Shown piece after piece: positions 12,101 through 23,417 of a stretch of 64,000 nucleotides of DNA. A model generated the notes under the pieces. It did not search any database, was not told where the DNA came from, and was given only the letters and a program-made list of their open reading frames with translations. A program made the position numbers and the translations under genes. How positions within the stretch are numbered: position 1 is the first letter of the stretch; the number at the start of each line of letters is the position of its first letter. This stretch comes from Callaeas wilsoni (lineage: Eukaryota > Chordata > Aves > Passeriformes > Callaeidae): NCBI GenBank assembly GCA_013398955.1, contig VWPU01003241.1, positions 62,001 through 126,000 of the forward strand. The letters run 5' to 3'.

Positions 12101-15100
12101 GCAAGCAAAAACCCTGACCTTAGACATAAATAAATTAGCTCACTGCAGAGCCATGCTGTCACAGCTAGACTGCTAACAGCTCTGAGATTACATCACTGGA
12201 AGCTGGTTTATTACACACAGTCATGCTGGGGGTGCAATAAAGAGCTATCCTTCCTCTTAGGACACACTTTGGTGATTGGTTGCACACATAACAAGGCACA
12301 GCATGAGAAAATAACCTTTAAATGAGCTGGCAGCATTCACTTTTATTCTGCTAAAAAGCAGAAAAGGCCATTTTGTTCATTAATCTCTTCTTAGCCATTA
12401 CATATGCGTCCACAGAAGAGCTACTCCAGAAAAGCTTTCCCTTGACATCAGCCACTGAGAAATTCCACACCTACAAACAAACTTAGGCCTACATTGGAAA
12501 AACCAAAACCCACAGCTGTGTGCCACGGAAAAAGAGCAGGAGTGATTCAGAATATCACTGTTCTAATTCATTGCCACAACACGGAATTTGTTAGGCAAAA
12601 TCCTTCCTCTTAGCTAACAAATGCCTCTGAGTACTGGTTCACTTTATGGTAACTACTCTCCATAAAGCACCAAGAGTTGGGCCAATCACAAAATCTTGTT
12701 TGATTTGTAACAGACCTCCAGTTAATTTCAGCTGTCCAGTTTTCTGGCCAAGAATCAGATTTCTCCAGCTTGCTCCTTTCATCACAGCATTCAATATCAA
12801 AATTCCGCATTATTCTATCTAATTTGCATTACATGTAACTCCAGAATCTTGTTTTTTCAACTTAAACCCCTCCCAGCAACCAATGACAATTCCTTGCACA
12901 CATTTTTTTCAATCTCGAAATGTCATTTTGGAAAGAATTCCATTTGTACATGAGAACTGTAGCCACAGAGACTCATACCTAAAATCTCTGCAGCTTCTAA
13001 ATGCCGCTCGGGATGCATCTGTGCTGTGAAAGCAAACACTGCTGGGGATGTCAGCACCACAGAAAGGCCATGTGGCTGGGGGAAAAAAAAAAGGAAAAAA
13101 AGTATTAAAACACATCAACAGGACATGTATTTTCAACTTCAATGGACTTTAATGCTCATTAATGACAGATAACAGATGATCGAATGTATAATAAAAACCC
13201 CAAAATAAACAAGTTTTACCACTAAAGAGTGATCCACATTATAATCCTTTGGTTTGTAAGTTTTCACCAAACCAGAAATAGGGTAAGACATTCCATGGCT
13301 GGAACAGAGAGCAGAGAGAGAGTGGTTAGGGCAGCTCTCCTGGTATTTGGAAAATTTGTGTTTAGCTCCTTTTGTGGCCAGTTTTCAGTATGCAAGTCTC
13401 TTCGGTACAGATGCTCTGAAGGTATTGACAGCTATGGTGTGGATATTAGGCACAGACAACCCTCATCCCTCTCCACCTCAGGGACCTAGCTGTAAAAAAC
13501 AGTACCTCCTTACTTTGTGAGTGTGAAGTTATATTACTTCACTGACTGGACTGAAAGATGTTCAGTTCCTGAAGTAACGTAGATATGCCAAAAATATCAT
13601 AGTCTGCATACCTACGTGTTCACACTGTCTGAGAAAAAGAAACTTTAATTTTCAGATATAATTAGAAGAGTAGACTTGCTCAAAGGATGACTGCTAGTCA
13701 CTAGGATGACTGCTAGTGACTTGTGCACACAATTCACTTTTAGGCTTTGCTTCTTTGAGATTTTCATCCACATGAAACTATATTGCCTTGCAATATTAAT
13801 TACAGCTCATTTCAGACTGCTGATTGCCTAGGCCACAGACAAACTTACAGATAATTGCATCAGTTCAGGAAAAACTCAAGATTACATCATTGCTATCTCA
13901 CTGAGGAACAGCTGGCATGAAATCTAACATTTTAAATGTCATTGACTTTTTTACTCTTGTTTTTGCTACCAAGGAAGGTAAAGAAGGCTGAGTTTTGTAA
14001 TTGTCACACGATTAGTTTTGTGTACCACAACCCAGAACACACAATTCTTATACACATAAATGCCAAGAGCCCATCAGTTTGTCACAATGCACAGGTCCTT
14101 CAGCATCACAGGCCAGGCTGCAGTCCCTTACTATATATTCAGCAACAAGGGCAGCAACATCTTCAACAATCTGAAACAAACACTAGCTATAAGCTGACCT
14201 CAGAGGGGGTTACTTTTCTCTGTACTCACCAGAGATGAACACCAGCATTGCCAAAGCCAATACCAGCAAAAGCACTTGCCAGGTGCATGTTGGCTCTTGC
14301 TTCGCGGTCTTCAGGGTTTCTGATGGCTCTGTGCACCATGGAGGCAAATGGTACCAATGAAATCCCAAACAGATTGGTGATTCAGGAGGGAGAATGGAAA
14401 GGGGGCTTCTTTATGGACAGATACACAACACATCTTAAAGAAAAGCTGAGATAAAAATGCTGGAAATGGAATCAAGTCACACTTTGGTAAAATAACAAAG
14501 TGCATGTCATTACCTTCTTGATGGATGTACAAGTAGCTTAATTTACACTGAAGGCCACAGAAATAATATCAGCAGTATTTTATTCAGTTTGTTACATATT
14601 CCCCTTATACTGTCACAGAAAGGAGGTTCTTGAAAAAAAAAAGGAAATGTTGCTCCCATATTAACTGAACAGCTTGAAATACCTTTAACTGAGGACTTCT
14701 AAAACAGATTCACAGAGGCATTAAAAAGCTACTCCTCAAGACAAACTACTAATCCAAATTTTACTTTGAATTCTATTTGAAAAACATTTTGCTTTGTTTA
14801 AGAAAAATCCAGGGTAGAAAACAAAAGCTTAATTTTGCAGCTTGCCTTATTCTAGCCTAAAATTTACATTCTTGTAAGCGTCCCTTTTAGGGCACTGAAG
14901 ACTGGACACACTGCATGGGAGATGGCTGTTAAATGTGTTACCTTTTCAAATATTTAGCGACAATACGCAGAGAGTGAAGAGCCCAGACATCGCTGACGGG
15001 GTTGCTGCCTTGGTAGGCTGGGCGGTTGATGGGATTGGAAGGGCGGGGACTGCGCTTGTTGTAAGGGAGAGCGGTGTACGATTCCAGGGCATGGCTAACA

Positions 15101-18100
15101 CAAAGGTAAGAAATGAATTATTTTAGGGGGAGAGCACCATTTTACTGCCCTGCTGTCCTTTGAATGCAGGTTCTTATTTATTTCTGGTGTCCAATAGTTG
15201 CTGAAACAAGAAATACAATCTCGCAGACAACTGGAAGAATGCTGGGCCAGCACCTTCAGAGCACTTCCCTCTCCAGCAAACACACAGAAGACAATCTAAA
15301 CACAGTCCCTTTCTATCAGCTCACACCATGCTAAAAGCCTGGTTGGATGCATTGGCACCTGTAGGGTTTTTCACCGAAGAGGGCTGTACATGTGCAGTGA
15401 GTGCATCTCCCTTCTGTAGGACAGAAACCATAAGAGGCTTTAGCACTGGAAACTTCATAAGGTACTTTTCTTTTAGAAGTACTGACCTTGAAAAAATTAG
15501 GGATATGACATTTAAGCTAAGTGGAACTGCCAATAGCGTCATCTCACAGATACTCATGAATCTGACCACATAAAGAGGGAGCACTGCCTCCGTGGCTCCA
15601 TTTAGGTGAACAAAAGTACAGACAAACAATTTTCATTGATGAACAAATGCCTTTTTTCCTTTACAGACATTGCAGTCCAGAGTCCTTCACCACGCTTGAG
15701 AAATCACAGTTTCATTACATATCTATTACTTTAATATACATAACACTCAGAAGCAAAGTAAGCTCTGGCTCTCCAAACACAAAAGTCCAGGTATTTTGTG
15801 CAGTTAAGCTGTAGGTTTAAGATGGAATAAAATTTTGTGCCAAGTGAAAAGCAAACTATGAGACTGGTTCCAAAGATGACCGTAGCTGGGTGAAGACCTG
15901 CCAGCATCTCACAAGCCTTTACAAATTTTTATTGACACGTCATGGCTTTTGTAAGAAAACACTTGTTCTTTATTTCCTGCCATGTCTGTGATACATGATA
16001 AATACTATTAAAACTGTGATTAATCATCTCCATGATCTCTTAAAAAGGGACACCTGGAGTCTCTTCCCTGACAACAACTATTCTGGAAGCAAACAGTTTC
16101 TCCAGTGCACTGCAAAAACATTCAAATGCAGGATTTGTTCCCGTACATTCTGAGGGAGGTAGTGAAACTAAGGAAGAGGAAAGTATGACAGAGCTCACCT
16201 TAACAAGAACAGCAAACGGAGAAAAAAAGGTCAGCCTTTTCTGCTCTCAAAACATATTTTTTTCTACAATTATTGTAGTAAAAATACAAAACTTAAATAA
16301 ATTCAAGTAGAAGCCTATGCAGAAAACTCACCAAAGCACATCAAAGCCACTGTTGGCCACTATTCGTTCAGGCATAGACAGTGTGTGTAAAGGATCAATG
16401 ATACCTAACGTTGGCTTAATGGCTCTTGAAGCAATACCTACAATGTGTAAAGGGAGGAAAATCAGTTAAAGATTTTTTGAGATAAAATAGGACAAGATAA
16501 GCTTAATGTTCAAAATATGACAATGAAGAGGGAAAAAATATTTGAAACTACAAACACGAAAGCAAAGAGAGAAGCAATGGTATAGAGTATCTATGAATGT
16601 AAGACTTAACTGATGATGAAGTCTCTCTAACAGAGTTATATGATTTGAGACTTTTGCCTGAAGTGGATTATACCAGACAGTGTCCTCTCTCCATCTGCAG
16701 CCCTCCCTGAGCAGCCTTGCAAAATGTCTGTGGCATCTGCAGTATTCTTAGATTTGTATTTTCTGTGGACAGTCAGAGGGTAAAACTGGTTTGCAACTAC
16801 AATCAATTGCTATTGCCATTTGCTGTCTTCAGCCTCTGTAATAACCATGTCCTTGTATTTTGGTTAAGGGTGCACAGATGTGCTTTGTGAGAGACTGGCA
16901 GACAGCTTGACTACGTATAGACTAGAAAAATCTTGAGCTATTGTCAAACCTTTTTAGCACACCCATCTGGGTCCCAAGTTCTGCAGACTGTGTGACATAA
17001 AAAATCCACATGTTTAGAAGCAAAACCTTAAAACAGTTATGAAGCTCAAGATGACATTTTAGCCTTAATCTTTATTTGCCAGGGATGAAAAGGCCAAAGG
17101 AAGACAGTGTCCCTCACTTGCAGAGCATCCCAGGCCTGAGGTTTCCAAAGTCAGGAAAAGGAACATTTGGTTGCAATTACACAACAAAGAAACAGAAGTC
17201 TTAAAAGTAGAAAGAAAAATATGGAGGAAATAAGGAACAGTTGGTTGACCCTGAATATAAGTAGAAATTTCCTTTGCAATTAACATTTTCTGCCATTTAA
17301 GGACTTGAAAGATTTTAGTTTCCTGTTTTGCCTTCAAACTATAATCCACTGTATTACACAGGCATTTCATTATGTTAATATGCTATAAATTTAATTCAAG
17401 GAGGAAATCTTTAAGCTTTTAAAATTTGCCTGTGGCAGTTGAATCAAACAAAATGACACCTGAAATGACATGCATTATCCTTTCCTTTCAAGGCAGGGAA
17501 ATAACAAAGACATTGGGAAAGCAATTATCTTGAACAGCATACAAAAACCCCCACAAAATAAACAAAAAAAACCCAAACCAAAACACCAAAACCTCACCGG
17601 TTTTAACTTTTAGTTCTTTGAAGTCAAAAATGGCAACACCAGTGGTTTCACTTCCAGTGCCAGATGTCGTAGGAACTTAATAGGAAGAATGGGGATAACA
17701 ACAAATATTAAGAAATATATAATACTGCAAAATAAATAATAAAACCACAATAGTAACACCGCCCAAAATACAGGACCCAGGAAATCTTGGAGGTACCCTG
17801 GTCCAAAGCCAACAGATCAAAGGGAAACTGCTACTTTGATGTCTTTTCTCAGTAAAGGAGTCTAACTGAGCTAAAGAAGACAAAGTAATGATAAAACCTC
17901 TGATTTTACCTCCACTGAATTAAATCGCAAAATTGCTGCTGAATACAAGTAGAAGAGAAGTAAGCCCAAAGGAAGTTGAAACAGTCATGGTAAACTGATT
18001 TCAGCAGAAATATCAGAGAGTGTAGAATGACTCACCTTCCCCTTACCCCAACTCTCCACACACACTCCTCATGCTTTACCTGCAATAAGTGGCTTGAGGG

Positions 18101-21100
18101 GCACAGTGACAGGCTTCCCTTTCCCGATAGGAGCATTGACATAATCCAGGAATTCTGATGAAGGGCTGGCCGCATACAGGTTGGCAGCTTTACAGGTGTC
18201 TATTACAGAGCCACCTCCGACAGCAACATAGGCATCAAACTCTCCCTTTTTAGCAAATTGAATGGCATCCAGGAAACTTAGGACACAAGAAAGATTTTCC
18301 AATTAGTCAGGATAAAACCAGTACACAGGGAAACTAACTATTAAGACCAGCATGCAGGCCACAAGGAGGTGTTTAAACAGCCATATGGAATCCTGGAAAG
18401 GCCCAGGCACTACTTGGAGAAGTGCACTCTCAGAAGTAAATTGTACCTTTGGTCTGTTGGCTCCACACGGACATTATCATACATTTGAAAGTTTATACCA
18501 TATTTTGCCAAGGAATTCAATACTGCATTTACAGGAGGGAGTTTGGAGAGGTTTTTATCTGTCATCAAACAAACTCTTCTAGCACCAAGATTCTGCAGGT
18601 CCTACAATAATGAATCAAAAAACCAAACAACTGGTATAAAATCATACACTTCATTATTTAAACACTAATCCAAATCAACGGAACCATTTGATAATAATAA
18701 AACACTCACTTAAAAATAGTTGGTTATTGTAAAATTTTTAAAACTGTATCAGCTGAAGAAAAAGAGCATTAACCACACACATGTAAAATACAGAAAGCAG
18801 AATAAAGTTTAAAGCTGCCAAATTTATATAGCCAAAGTCTTACGATAGAAGAAAACTAAAGTTGTTGAATCACATGGAACCACTTTAAACTACAGTAAAA
18901 TATAAAACATTAAAAAAATTTTTTTTCCTCAGTTCCTGTGAGAATAAAAAAGGCCTTTTCACAGGTTGTCTTCCTAACTGCCTACCAAAGCACAGCATTA
19001 AAATCTTGAAAATGTAATATTGAATATTAATTTATTGATGAAAAACTAAGATGAGGTGGCAAAAGTAAAAAAAATAATGCTACATCCTAACCTTTGCTAA
19101 GTTGTCACAATAGCTATATAATACGTATAAATAATTCTAGTGCTGTTTAAAGACAGGTTCTGTCTAATTTCATTTACTGTCTGACTATAATCCTACTTCA
19201 CAAATTTGCAAATAAAAAGAGATCTATTAATGCTAGAAATGCCAAGAAAGGAGGAAAAATGATAAATGAAAAAAGCCAGTGATAAAAATATACTGGAACA
19301 ATGTACTCAGGTGAACCATCTCACAGTGCTGAAACAAAAATTCTACACTTACACAGGGCAAACTGAGAGCTGAACGAATATCTAGCTAATTTAATGGAAA
19401 GTTTCTGATTCATTTTAATGAGCACTAGAAAGATGAAAGCGATCTTGAGAAAATCCTGGGGAGTCACCTGGATCCAAAACTTTTTGAATTAAATTCCCTG
19501 TTCCATAATTCTAGCAAATTCTCAATGACCCAGTTATCCCCTGAGCTGTATTTCATGTACTCATATCACAGCAGCACTGATGCACCATGCTTCTGTTCTT
19601 TAACCAACAGTATGTTCCAAGCTTTTTACACTGATACGTTGGACCACGAATAACTGCAAAGCAGTGGAGATTCAGACACAACTTATATAAGCTTTCTTTT
19701 ATTAAGTGGATTGATAGCACTGGCAGCCCTTAAGAAAATAACTTTCCACCAGTGATAGACTTACACCACGGCATCTTACCATGCCAATCTCTTTTGTAAC
19801 TCCTTCTCCATACCGGATGTTTGAAGTGGCCATCTAGAAAAAAAAAGAACTTTTTTTTTTTCTTGACAAAAATGGCATCTAGCCCTACTCATTCAAAGTG
19901 AAATATAAATATTTAATAATGTTAATATTTGTTGAATTCCATATTTGTCAAGAAGTATTGTTTATATGACTTCTAAATGAAATACATTTTATTATTAAAC
20001 CTACCTCAAATGCATAGTCTGTATTCCCCAGGGTGGGCTGTTCAGGGACTGGAATGGAAATAAAACAGTAGAATCAGGGAACAAAAAGTGATTTTAATCT
20101 GTTTCTCAGCTCTAGAGCTGACAGATTCCCTTGCTTTTAGAATCACTAATGTATTTGCACAGGTCATCTCAGCTTGTCTGGATAACAGTTACCCATTTCA
20201 TCCCTTGCTGTTCATGAGATTAAATGATCCAAGTACTTGATCTGACGCATATAATTCAACAAAACAAATAAGTTTTTTCAAGTTCTTTCAAGAACTAAGT
20301 ATTTCTTATAAAAACTGAATAAATTAGCAGGCAGGTTGCATGAGAGTTTGTTTGCAGTCCACAAAGCCCAGAACAGCACATAAAAAGTAGAACTGAGTAT
20401 GTGTAGAGCATTGCAGGCTGCTACATACAAGCTGAGAGGTGCTAGAAATGTGTAGGGCCTACATGATAACCTTCAGAACAACATTTAAGACAAATTAATG
20501 AGACATCCTCTATATGCCCCTGGATAAAGAACACATTTTGTATGCATGGGAGCAATACTAAGAGATGTTTACATTTCCTTTTACTTCTGCCTAGTCCTGA
20601 ACTTGCAGGTGAAATGGAATTATTTGCTAGAAAATTACTGCATGCACTGCTAATAATAAATACAAATCAGTGTGTTACTATTAACTTTAATTAGAAGAAA
20701 AGATATTTATAAGGACAGTATTTCAGTCATAGGCTTATTTCAGTCACAGCCTCTCTCTGCCATGTCATTTTTGAATGAATTATCACAAAACTCAATTTCT
20801 GGCACATTCCGATTTTGCCACAGAGTGAAGCAAACTACATCAACTGAAATTGCCCATTCTTCTCCAAGAAAAGATCAGGCAAAGCATTCTGCTCTTCCTG
20901 CTGAAGTCATGCCTTACGTCTGCTATATTAATTGAAAATATGCGATTTGGATTCTGATCCAATGAGTGAAGCCATGATAATGAGTCTTACAGACACGCTG
21001 GGTGCCCTGAAGCACTGACCCACAACAGTAACAGATAGATGTATTAAAATCCTTTATGTACTTTCTATTCAAGCACAGGCCAGCTGCTATCAGCTCTTTT

Positions 21101-22708
21101 ATTGCCTCCTCTTGCCAGGCTGTACATGTTTGACCTCTCGTGGAGCTGGAGTCTGCCGTACTTTCAGTCATTAATTTGACAGGCTAAGGACACGTCCAAA
21201 CCATTTACTCTCTTGCTTTCTGATGGTATAACAGACACCCTGCTGCTACATTCTTGAACCAAACTTAACTTTCAGGATGAATTTTACTGAGTTCAGAAAT
21301 TGCACTATTTCCTCGAACACTGCCAAGAAACACAAAGAACTTTTTTTTTCAGCTGTAGTCACTGTTCAATCAATTCCCACTATTTAGAGATTTACTGAAC
21401 TGATACCATCTTGCTACACTGTAGACTCTATTGCTGCCTAAAACTTTCAGAGAGGGTTCTTAACTCAGGCTTCCGTTTAGCAAGAGCTTAGTTTGAATCG
21501 ACTGAGTAGGTCATCAAGCAGACAAGCAAAAGAATGAGAGTCTATTTCTCAGCTGCACTGTTGTCTTGCTGTATGATGGTCTTGGACAAAACAAGTATCT
21601 GAACATATAAATAGCTTTTCCATATGTAAAACGACAATGCCAATTCTTTAAGAAGTGTTTTAAGCATGTGAAACTATGCTACGTAAGAGTTACCCATTAC
21701 TGAAATTACAGCCCAAACGACGAAGTTTTAGTGGGTCTGGAGACTGACCAACTACCTGGAGGCTGACAGAGTTATTCTCCTAGCCTCCCTACAGTCCACA
21801 CAAACAGAAACTGCTCCCAGGGTGACCTGGATTACTCAGCACAGCACCCCTGCTCACAGTCCACAAACCTGGCCTAAGTGAGCTGCGCTCTTGAGATTGA
21901 CTCTATAAAAAGCCTATGGAGATTTTATTCTCCAGGCCAACACACACCTTTGTGAAAAGCTACTTTTTATCCATATTGCTTCCTGTTTCTTTTCTAATGT
22001 AATAGGTGTGTATCCAAAAGCAGATCTAAAGTTGAGACGGTTCCAGTGATGACGGCCAGAGCAAAGTTCAGATCAACTTGCCCCACGGTATGGGGAGGGA
22101 GGGGACAGGAGGCAGTAACTGTGGTTTGTGTGGGAACAGTGACCCTCTCCAACAATAACCACTACCACTGTACAGCTGCAAAATAACAGGCTGTTTAGCT
22201 TCTCCTTTAGATTGTTCCTTCCCACCTGTTACCTGCACCCTCTGCCCAGGTTACATGGATACATACGGGCCTCTGAAGGGCCATGGTCTCCTACAGAATT
22301 ATATCGGATACACAAATTAAGTCTTACCTTGGGAGTAAGTGTGGCCATGGCTGGGGCACCGACAACTAGTTAAAATGTTAAAAATAAAAAAAAGACGTTA
22401 TGGTTAGAAGGGGAAAACTAAAGCAGACGAACAACTACGTCCTAGAAGTCTCCTGTAAGCACCCATCCCAAGGGCCTGCAGCTGAGCCTGGCGGTGTGCG
22501 GCGGGAGCGGGCACGGGGGGGGCTCCGCAGGGGCGGAGCGGCCGCCGCTTTTCGCTTTCCAGCCGCAGCCCCCGGCCCGCCGCCGGCCCCGGGAGAGACC
22601 CCCGGGAGGGAGCCCTGGGAAGGAGCCCCGCGCCCCGTCCCGCCGCACTCACGCTGCCCGCTCTAGCTGCCGCAGCAGGCTGGACACCCGCGCCCGGCCC
22701 GCCGCCAT
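6018..22708 (-). CDS. ADHFE1: Hydroxyacid-oxoacid transhydrogenase, mitochondrial (14 coding exons, 465 aa)
   Basis: This enzyme of the iron-containing (group III) alcohol dehydrogenase family oxidises 4-hydroxybutyrate to succinic semialdehyde while reducing 2-oxoglutarate to D-2-hydroxyglutarate in mitochondria. Coding exons on the minus strand, in order: 22653-22708, 22328-22365, 20005-20048, 19780-19833, 18447-18601, 18080-18276, 17598-17675, 16332-16437, 14942-15094, 14230-14328, 13220-13298, 12979-13075, 9703-9860, 6018-6101. They sum to 1398 nt, that is 465 codons plus TAG, with no internal stop; from memory the human protein is 467 aa. All introns are GT-AG and phases agree at every junction. 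The N-terminus is arginine-rich without early acidic residues, as in a mitochondrial presequence. GGGS lies at 136-139 (nucleotide binding) and PTTSGTGSE at 183-191. By comparison with E. coli FucO, the metal ligands would be D240, H244, H328 and H355. The start was chosen because it opens the conserved MAA presequence inside a CpG island. The assignment rests on recalled family sequence, not on a search. Confidence 0.96.
6102..9702 (-). other. ADHFE1 intron 13
   Basis: Largest intron of the gene, 3.6 kb. Apart from the CpG-rich patch near 7.1-7.4 kb and a short tandem of CAGCCTGA-like units around 7806-7832, I see no repeat, RNA gene or further exon. Confidence 0.85.
7145..7390. promoter_or_regulatory. 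CpG-rich patch in ADHFE1 intron 13
   Basis: About 245 bp of GC-rich, CpG-dense sequence (many GCG, CGC and CCCGC words) inside otherwise AT-rich intronic DNA. It is not a coding exon of ADHFE1: exons 13 and 14 join in phase without it, and neither strand shows a recognisable protein. It could be an alternative or antisense promoter, or a GC-rich insertion. Confidence 0.45.
9703..9860 (-). CDS. ADHFE1: ADHFE1 coding exon 13
   Basis: Codes residues 386-438, including [25 protein letters not shown] and [13 protein letters not shown] of the C-terminal helical domain. The acceptor is TTTTAG, the donor is GTAAGA, and the exon ends in phase 0. An open frame continues past 9703 into the intron, but those residues do not match the family. 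Confidence 0.96.
9861..12978 (-). other. ADHFE1 intron 12
   Basis: AT-rich intron of 3.1 kb with no recognised transposable element, RNA gene or coding exon. The short open frames on both strands resemble no known protein. Confidence 0.8.
12979..13075 (-). CDS. ADHFE1: ADHFE1 coding exon 12
   Basis: Codes residues 354-385 plus one base. It starts [14 protein letters not shown], with H355 the fourth predicted metal ligand. The acceptor follows a strong polypyrimidine tract, and the donor is GTATGA. Intron 11 is only 144 bp. Confidence 0.95.
13220..13298 (-). CDS. ADHFE1: ADHFE1 coding exon 11
   Basis: Codes residues 327-353. It begins [10 protein letters not shown], where H328 is the third predicted metal ligand. 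A tyrosine (Y332) stands where many bacterial relatives have a second histidine; the recalled human protein has the same residue. The acceptor is TTCCAG, the donor is GTAAAA, and the exon ends in phase 0. Confidence 0.95.
13684..13721. repeat. 19-bp tandem pair in ADHFE1 intron 10
   Basis: AGGATGACTGCTAGTCACT is followed at once by a second copy with one C-to-G difference. A simple local duplication. Confidence 0.85.
14230..14328 (-). CDS. ADHFE1: ADHFE1 coding exon 10
   Basis: Codes residues 294-326 plus two bases, with [19 protein letters not shown], a strongly conserved helix leading to the third metal ligand. The acceptor is CACAG and the donor is GTGAGT. Confidence 0.95.
14942..15094 (-). 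CDS. ADHFE1: ADHFE1 coding exon 9
   Basis: Codes residues 243-293 plus two bases. It starts CHALESYT, with H244 as second predicted metal ligand four residues after D240, then the [12 protein letters not shown] segment typical of this transhydrogenase rather than of general iron alcohol dehydrogenases. The acceptor is GTTAG and the donor is GTAACA. Confidence 0.96.
16332..16437 (-). CDS. ADHFE1: ADHFE1 coding exon 8
   Basis: Codes residues 208-242 plus two bases. It includes IDPLHTL and ends in NSGFDVL, where D240 is the first predicted metal ligand. The acceptor is TTGTAG and the donor is GTGAGT. Confidence 0.96.
17598..17675 (-). CDS. ADHFE1: ADHFE1 coding exon 7
   Basis: Codes residues 182-207 plus one base, reading [19 protein letters not shown] and on to [13 protein letters not shown] is a hallmark of iron-containing alcohol dehydrogenases. 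The acceptor is TTAAG and the donor is GTGAGG. Confidence 0.97.
18080..18276 (-). CDS. ADHFE1: ADHFE1 coding exon 6
   Basis: The longest coding exon, residues 116-181 plus one base. It carries [15 protein letters not shown] (GGGS 136-139), the family's cofactor-phosphate-binding loop, then APIGKGKPV and LKPLIA. The acceptor is CCTAAG and the donor is GTAAAG. Confidence 0.97.
18447..18601 (-). CDS. ADHFE1: ADHFE1 coding exon 5
   Basis: Codes residues 65-115 plus two bases. It contains [15 protein letters not shown], a conserved Rossmann-like segment, and NVRVEPT at its end. The acceptor is TTGTAG. The donor GTACAA is the weakest of the gene (lacking the usual +5 G), but phase and homology leave little doubt. 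Intron 5 is only 170 bp. Confidence 0.94.
19780..19833 (-). CDS. ADHFE1: ADHFE1 coding exon 4
   Basis: An 18-codon exon, residues 47-64, reading [18 protein letters not shown]. It is phase 0 at both ends, so skipping it would keep the frame. The acceptor is CTAG and the donor is GTAAGA. It holds the first conserved NIRYG strand of the nucleotide-binding domain. Confidence 0.94.
20005..20048 (-). CDS. ADHFE1: ADHFE1 coding exon 3
   Basis: A 44-nt exon coding residues 32-46 and ending in TDYAFE, the conserved beginning of the mature domain. The acceptor is TTCCAG and the donor is GTAGGT. It ends in phase 0. The residues before TDYAFE are the most variable part of the protein, and this copy is two residues shorter overall than the recalled human protein. 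Confidence 0.92.
22328..22365 (-). CDS. ADHFE1: ADHFE1 coding exon 2
   Basis: A 38-nt exon coding residues 19-31 ([13 protein letters not shown]) plus one base. The acceptor is AG preceding TTGTCGG and the donor is GTAAGA. Its size is too small for ORF finders; it was placed by phase and by the conserved HTYSQ end of the presequence region. Intron 1 is only 287 bp. Confidence 0.9.
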
Positions 22709-22840
22709 CGCCCGGATCTGGGGACGGACGGGGACGGGGCCTGGAACTGGGACGGGGCCGGGCCGGCGGCAGCGCCTCCTCCCGGGACAGCGCCGCTGCC
22801 CAGCCCCGCTCCCGACGCACGGGTGACCCAAACAGGGATT
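22470..22840 (-). promoter_or_regulatory. ADHFE1 CpG-island promoter and 5' end
   Basis: A CpG-dense block covering coding exon 1, the start of intron 1 and about 130 bp upstream. Repeated GC-box-like GGGACGGGG motifs are present just above the ATG and no TATA box is seen, as expected for a broadly expressed metabolic gene. It is separate from the RRS1 island 2.5 kb away, so ADHFE1 has its own promoter. Confidence 0.75.
22653..22708 (-). CDS. ADHFE1: ADHFE1 coding exon 1
   Basis: Codes residues 1-18 plus two bases of residue 19. It opens with MAAGRARV, basic and leucine-containing, the expected mitochondrial presequence. The donor is GTGAGT. The exon sits in a CpG-rich block, so transcription probably starts a short way above 22708; the 5'UTR limit cannot be read from sequence. 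Confidence 0.93.
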
Positions 22841-23160
22841 CAGGAGGAATGGTCATAAACTAAAACACTCGCACGGCTGAGGCGAAAAGCGTCCGCAATC
22901 AGCACCCCCAGCCCACCGCCCCTACGGTCAGTGTTGTCAAAACCCAACTCACGGCTGTTCTAAGGCAAGCAAAACCTGGTTGCTAAAATACACAGCACAG
23001 AATGCCAATGGAGAGCGACTAAAATCTAATTAGGACTGAGTGCGCGTCATAGTATTTGTCACAGAAAAATATTGAAAGCACTGGAATTGCAGAGTGAAAG
23101 TAACAAAAAATAGCCATGGTCCTGAAATTAAGTGAAATACTTTTCTGACTCTTTTGAGTT
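22841..23160. other. ADHFE1 upstream spacer
   Basis: Transition from the CpG island to AT-rich DNA. Apart from the 27-bp orphan segment I see no repeat or gene; any distal ADHFE1 promoter elements would lie here. Confidence 0.5.
22842..22868 (+). repeat. Orphan 27-bp CR1-like segment upstream of ADHFE1
   Basis: Identical over 27 bp to 23176-23202 inside the CR1 copy 334 bp downstream; it begins AGGAGGAATGG and ends AAAACAC. Flanking bases on both sides do not continue the CR1 match. It lies about 135 bp above the ADHFE1 start codon. Confidence 0.8.
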
Positions 23161-23417
23161 GAGCCCAGTGACAGGAGGAGGAATGGTCATAAACTAAAAC
23201 ACAAGAAGCTTCACCTCAGCATGAGGAATTTCTTCACACTGAGGGTGGCAGAGCACTGCCCAGGGAGCTTGTGGAGTCTCCCTCTCTGGAGCCATTCAAA
23301 ACCCACCTGGATATGTTCCTGTGCCACCCGCTCTAGGCGACCCTGCCTTGGGAGGAGGCTTGGATGAGATGATCTCCAGAGGTCCCTTCCAACTATAACA
23401 ATTCCGTGAGTCTATGA
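23161..23417 (+). mobile_element. CR1 LINE 3' end fragment
   Basis: Plus-strand CR1 tail. It opens GAGCCCAGTGACAGGAGG, runs through CCCAGGGAGCTTGTGGAGTC and GATGATCTCCAGAGGTCCCT, and ends near GAGTCTATGA. It is a noncoding 3' end, 5'-truncated. It includes one copy of the 27-bp segment also found near the ADHFE1 promoter. Confidence 0.92.

Larger units (their letters stand above)
13299..17597 (-). other. ADHFE1 introns 7-10 (with exons 8-10 between)
   Basis: Introns 13299-14229, 14329-14941, 15095-16331 and 16438-17597. They are AT-rich with no recognised mobile element. The only structure seen is a direct 19-bp tandem pair at 13684-13721, listed separately. Confidence 0.75.
17676..22327 (-). 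other. ADHFE1 introns 2-6 (with exons 3-6 between)
   Basis: Introns 17676-18079, 18277-18446, 18602-19779, 19834-20004 and 20049-22327. Two are very short (170 and 171 bp). No CR1, LTR or RNA gene was recognised, so the gene body has largely escaped the insertions seen around it. Confidence 0.75.

Noticed and set aside
22404..22856. Long frames on both strands across the ADHFE1 CpG island
   Set aside because: Products of GC-rich sequence. The only real coding part is ADHFE1 exon 1 (22653-22708).
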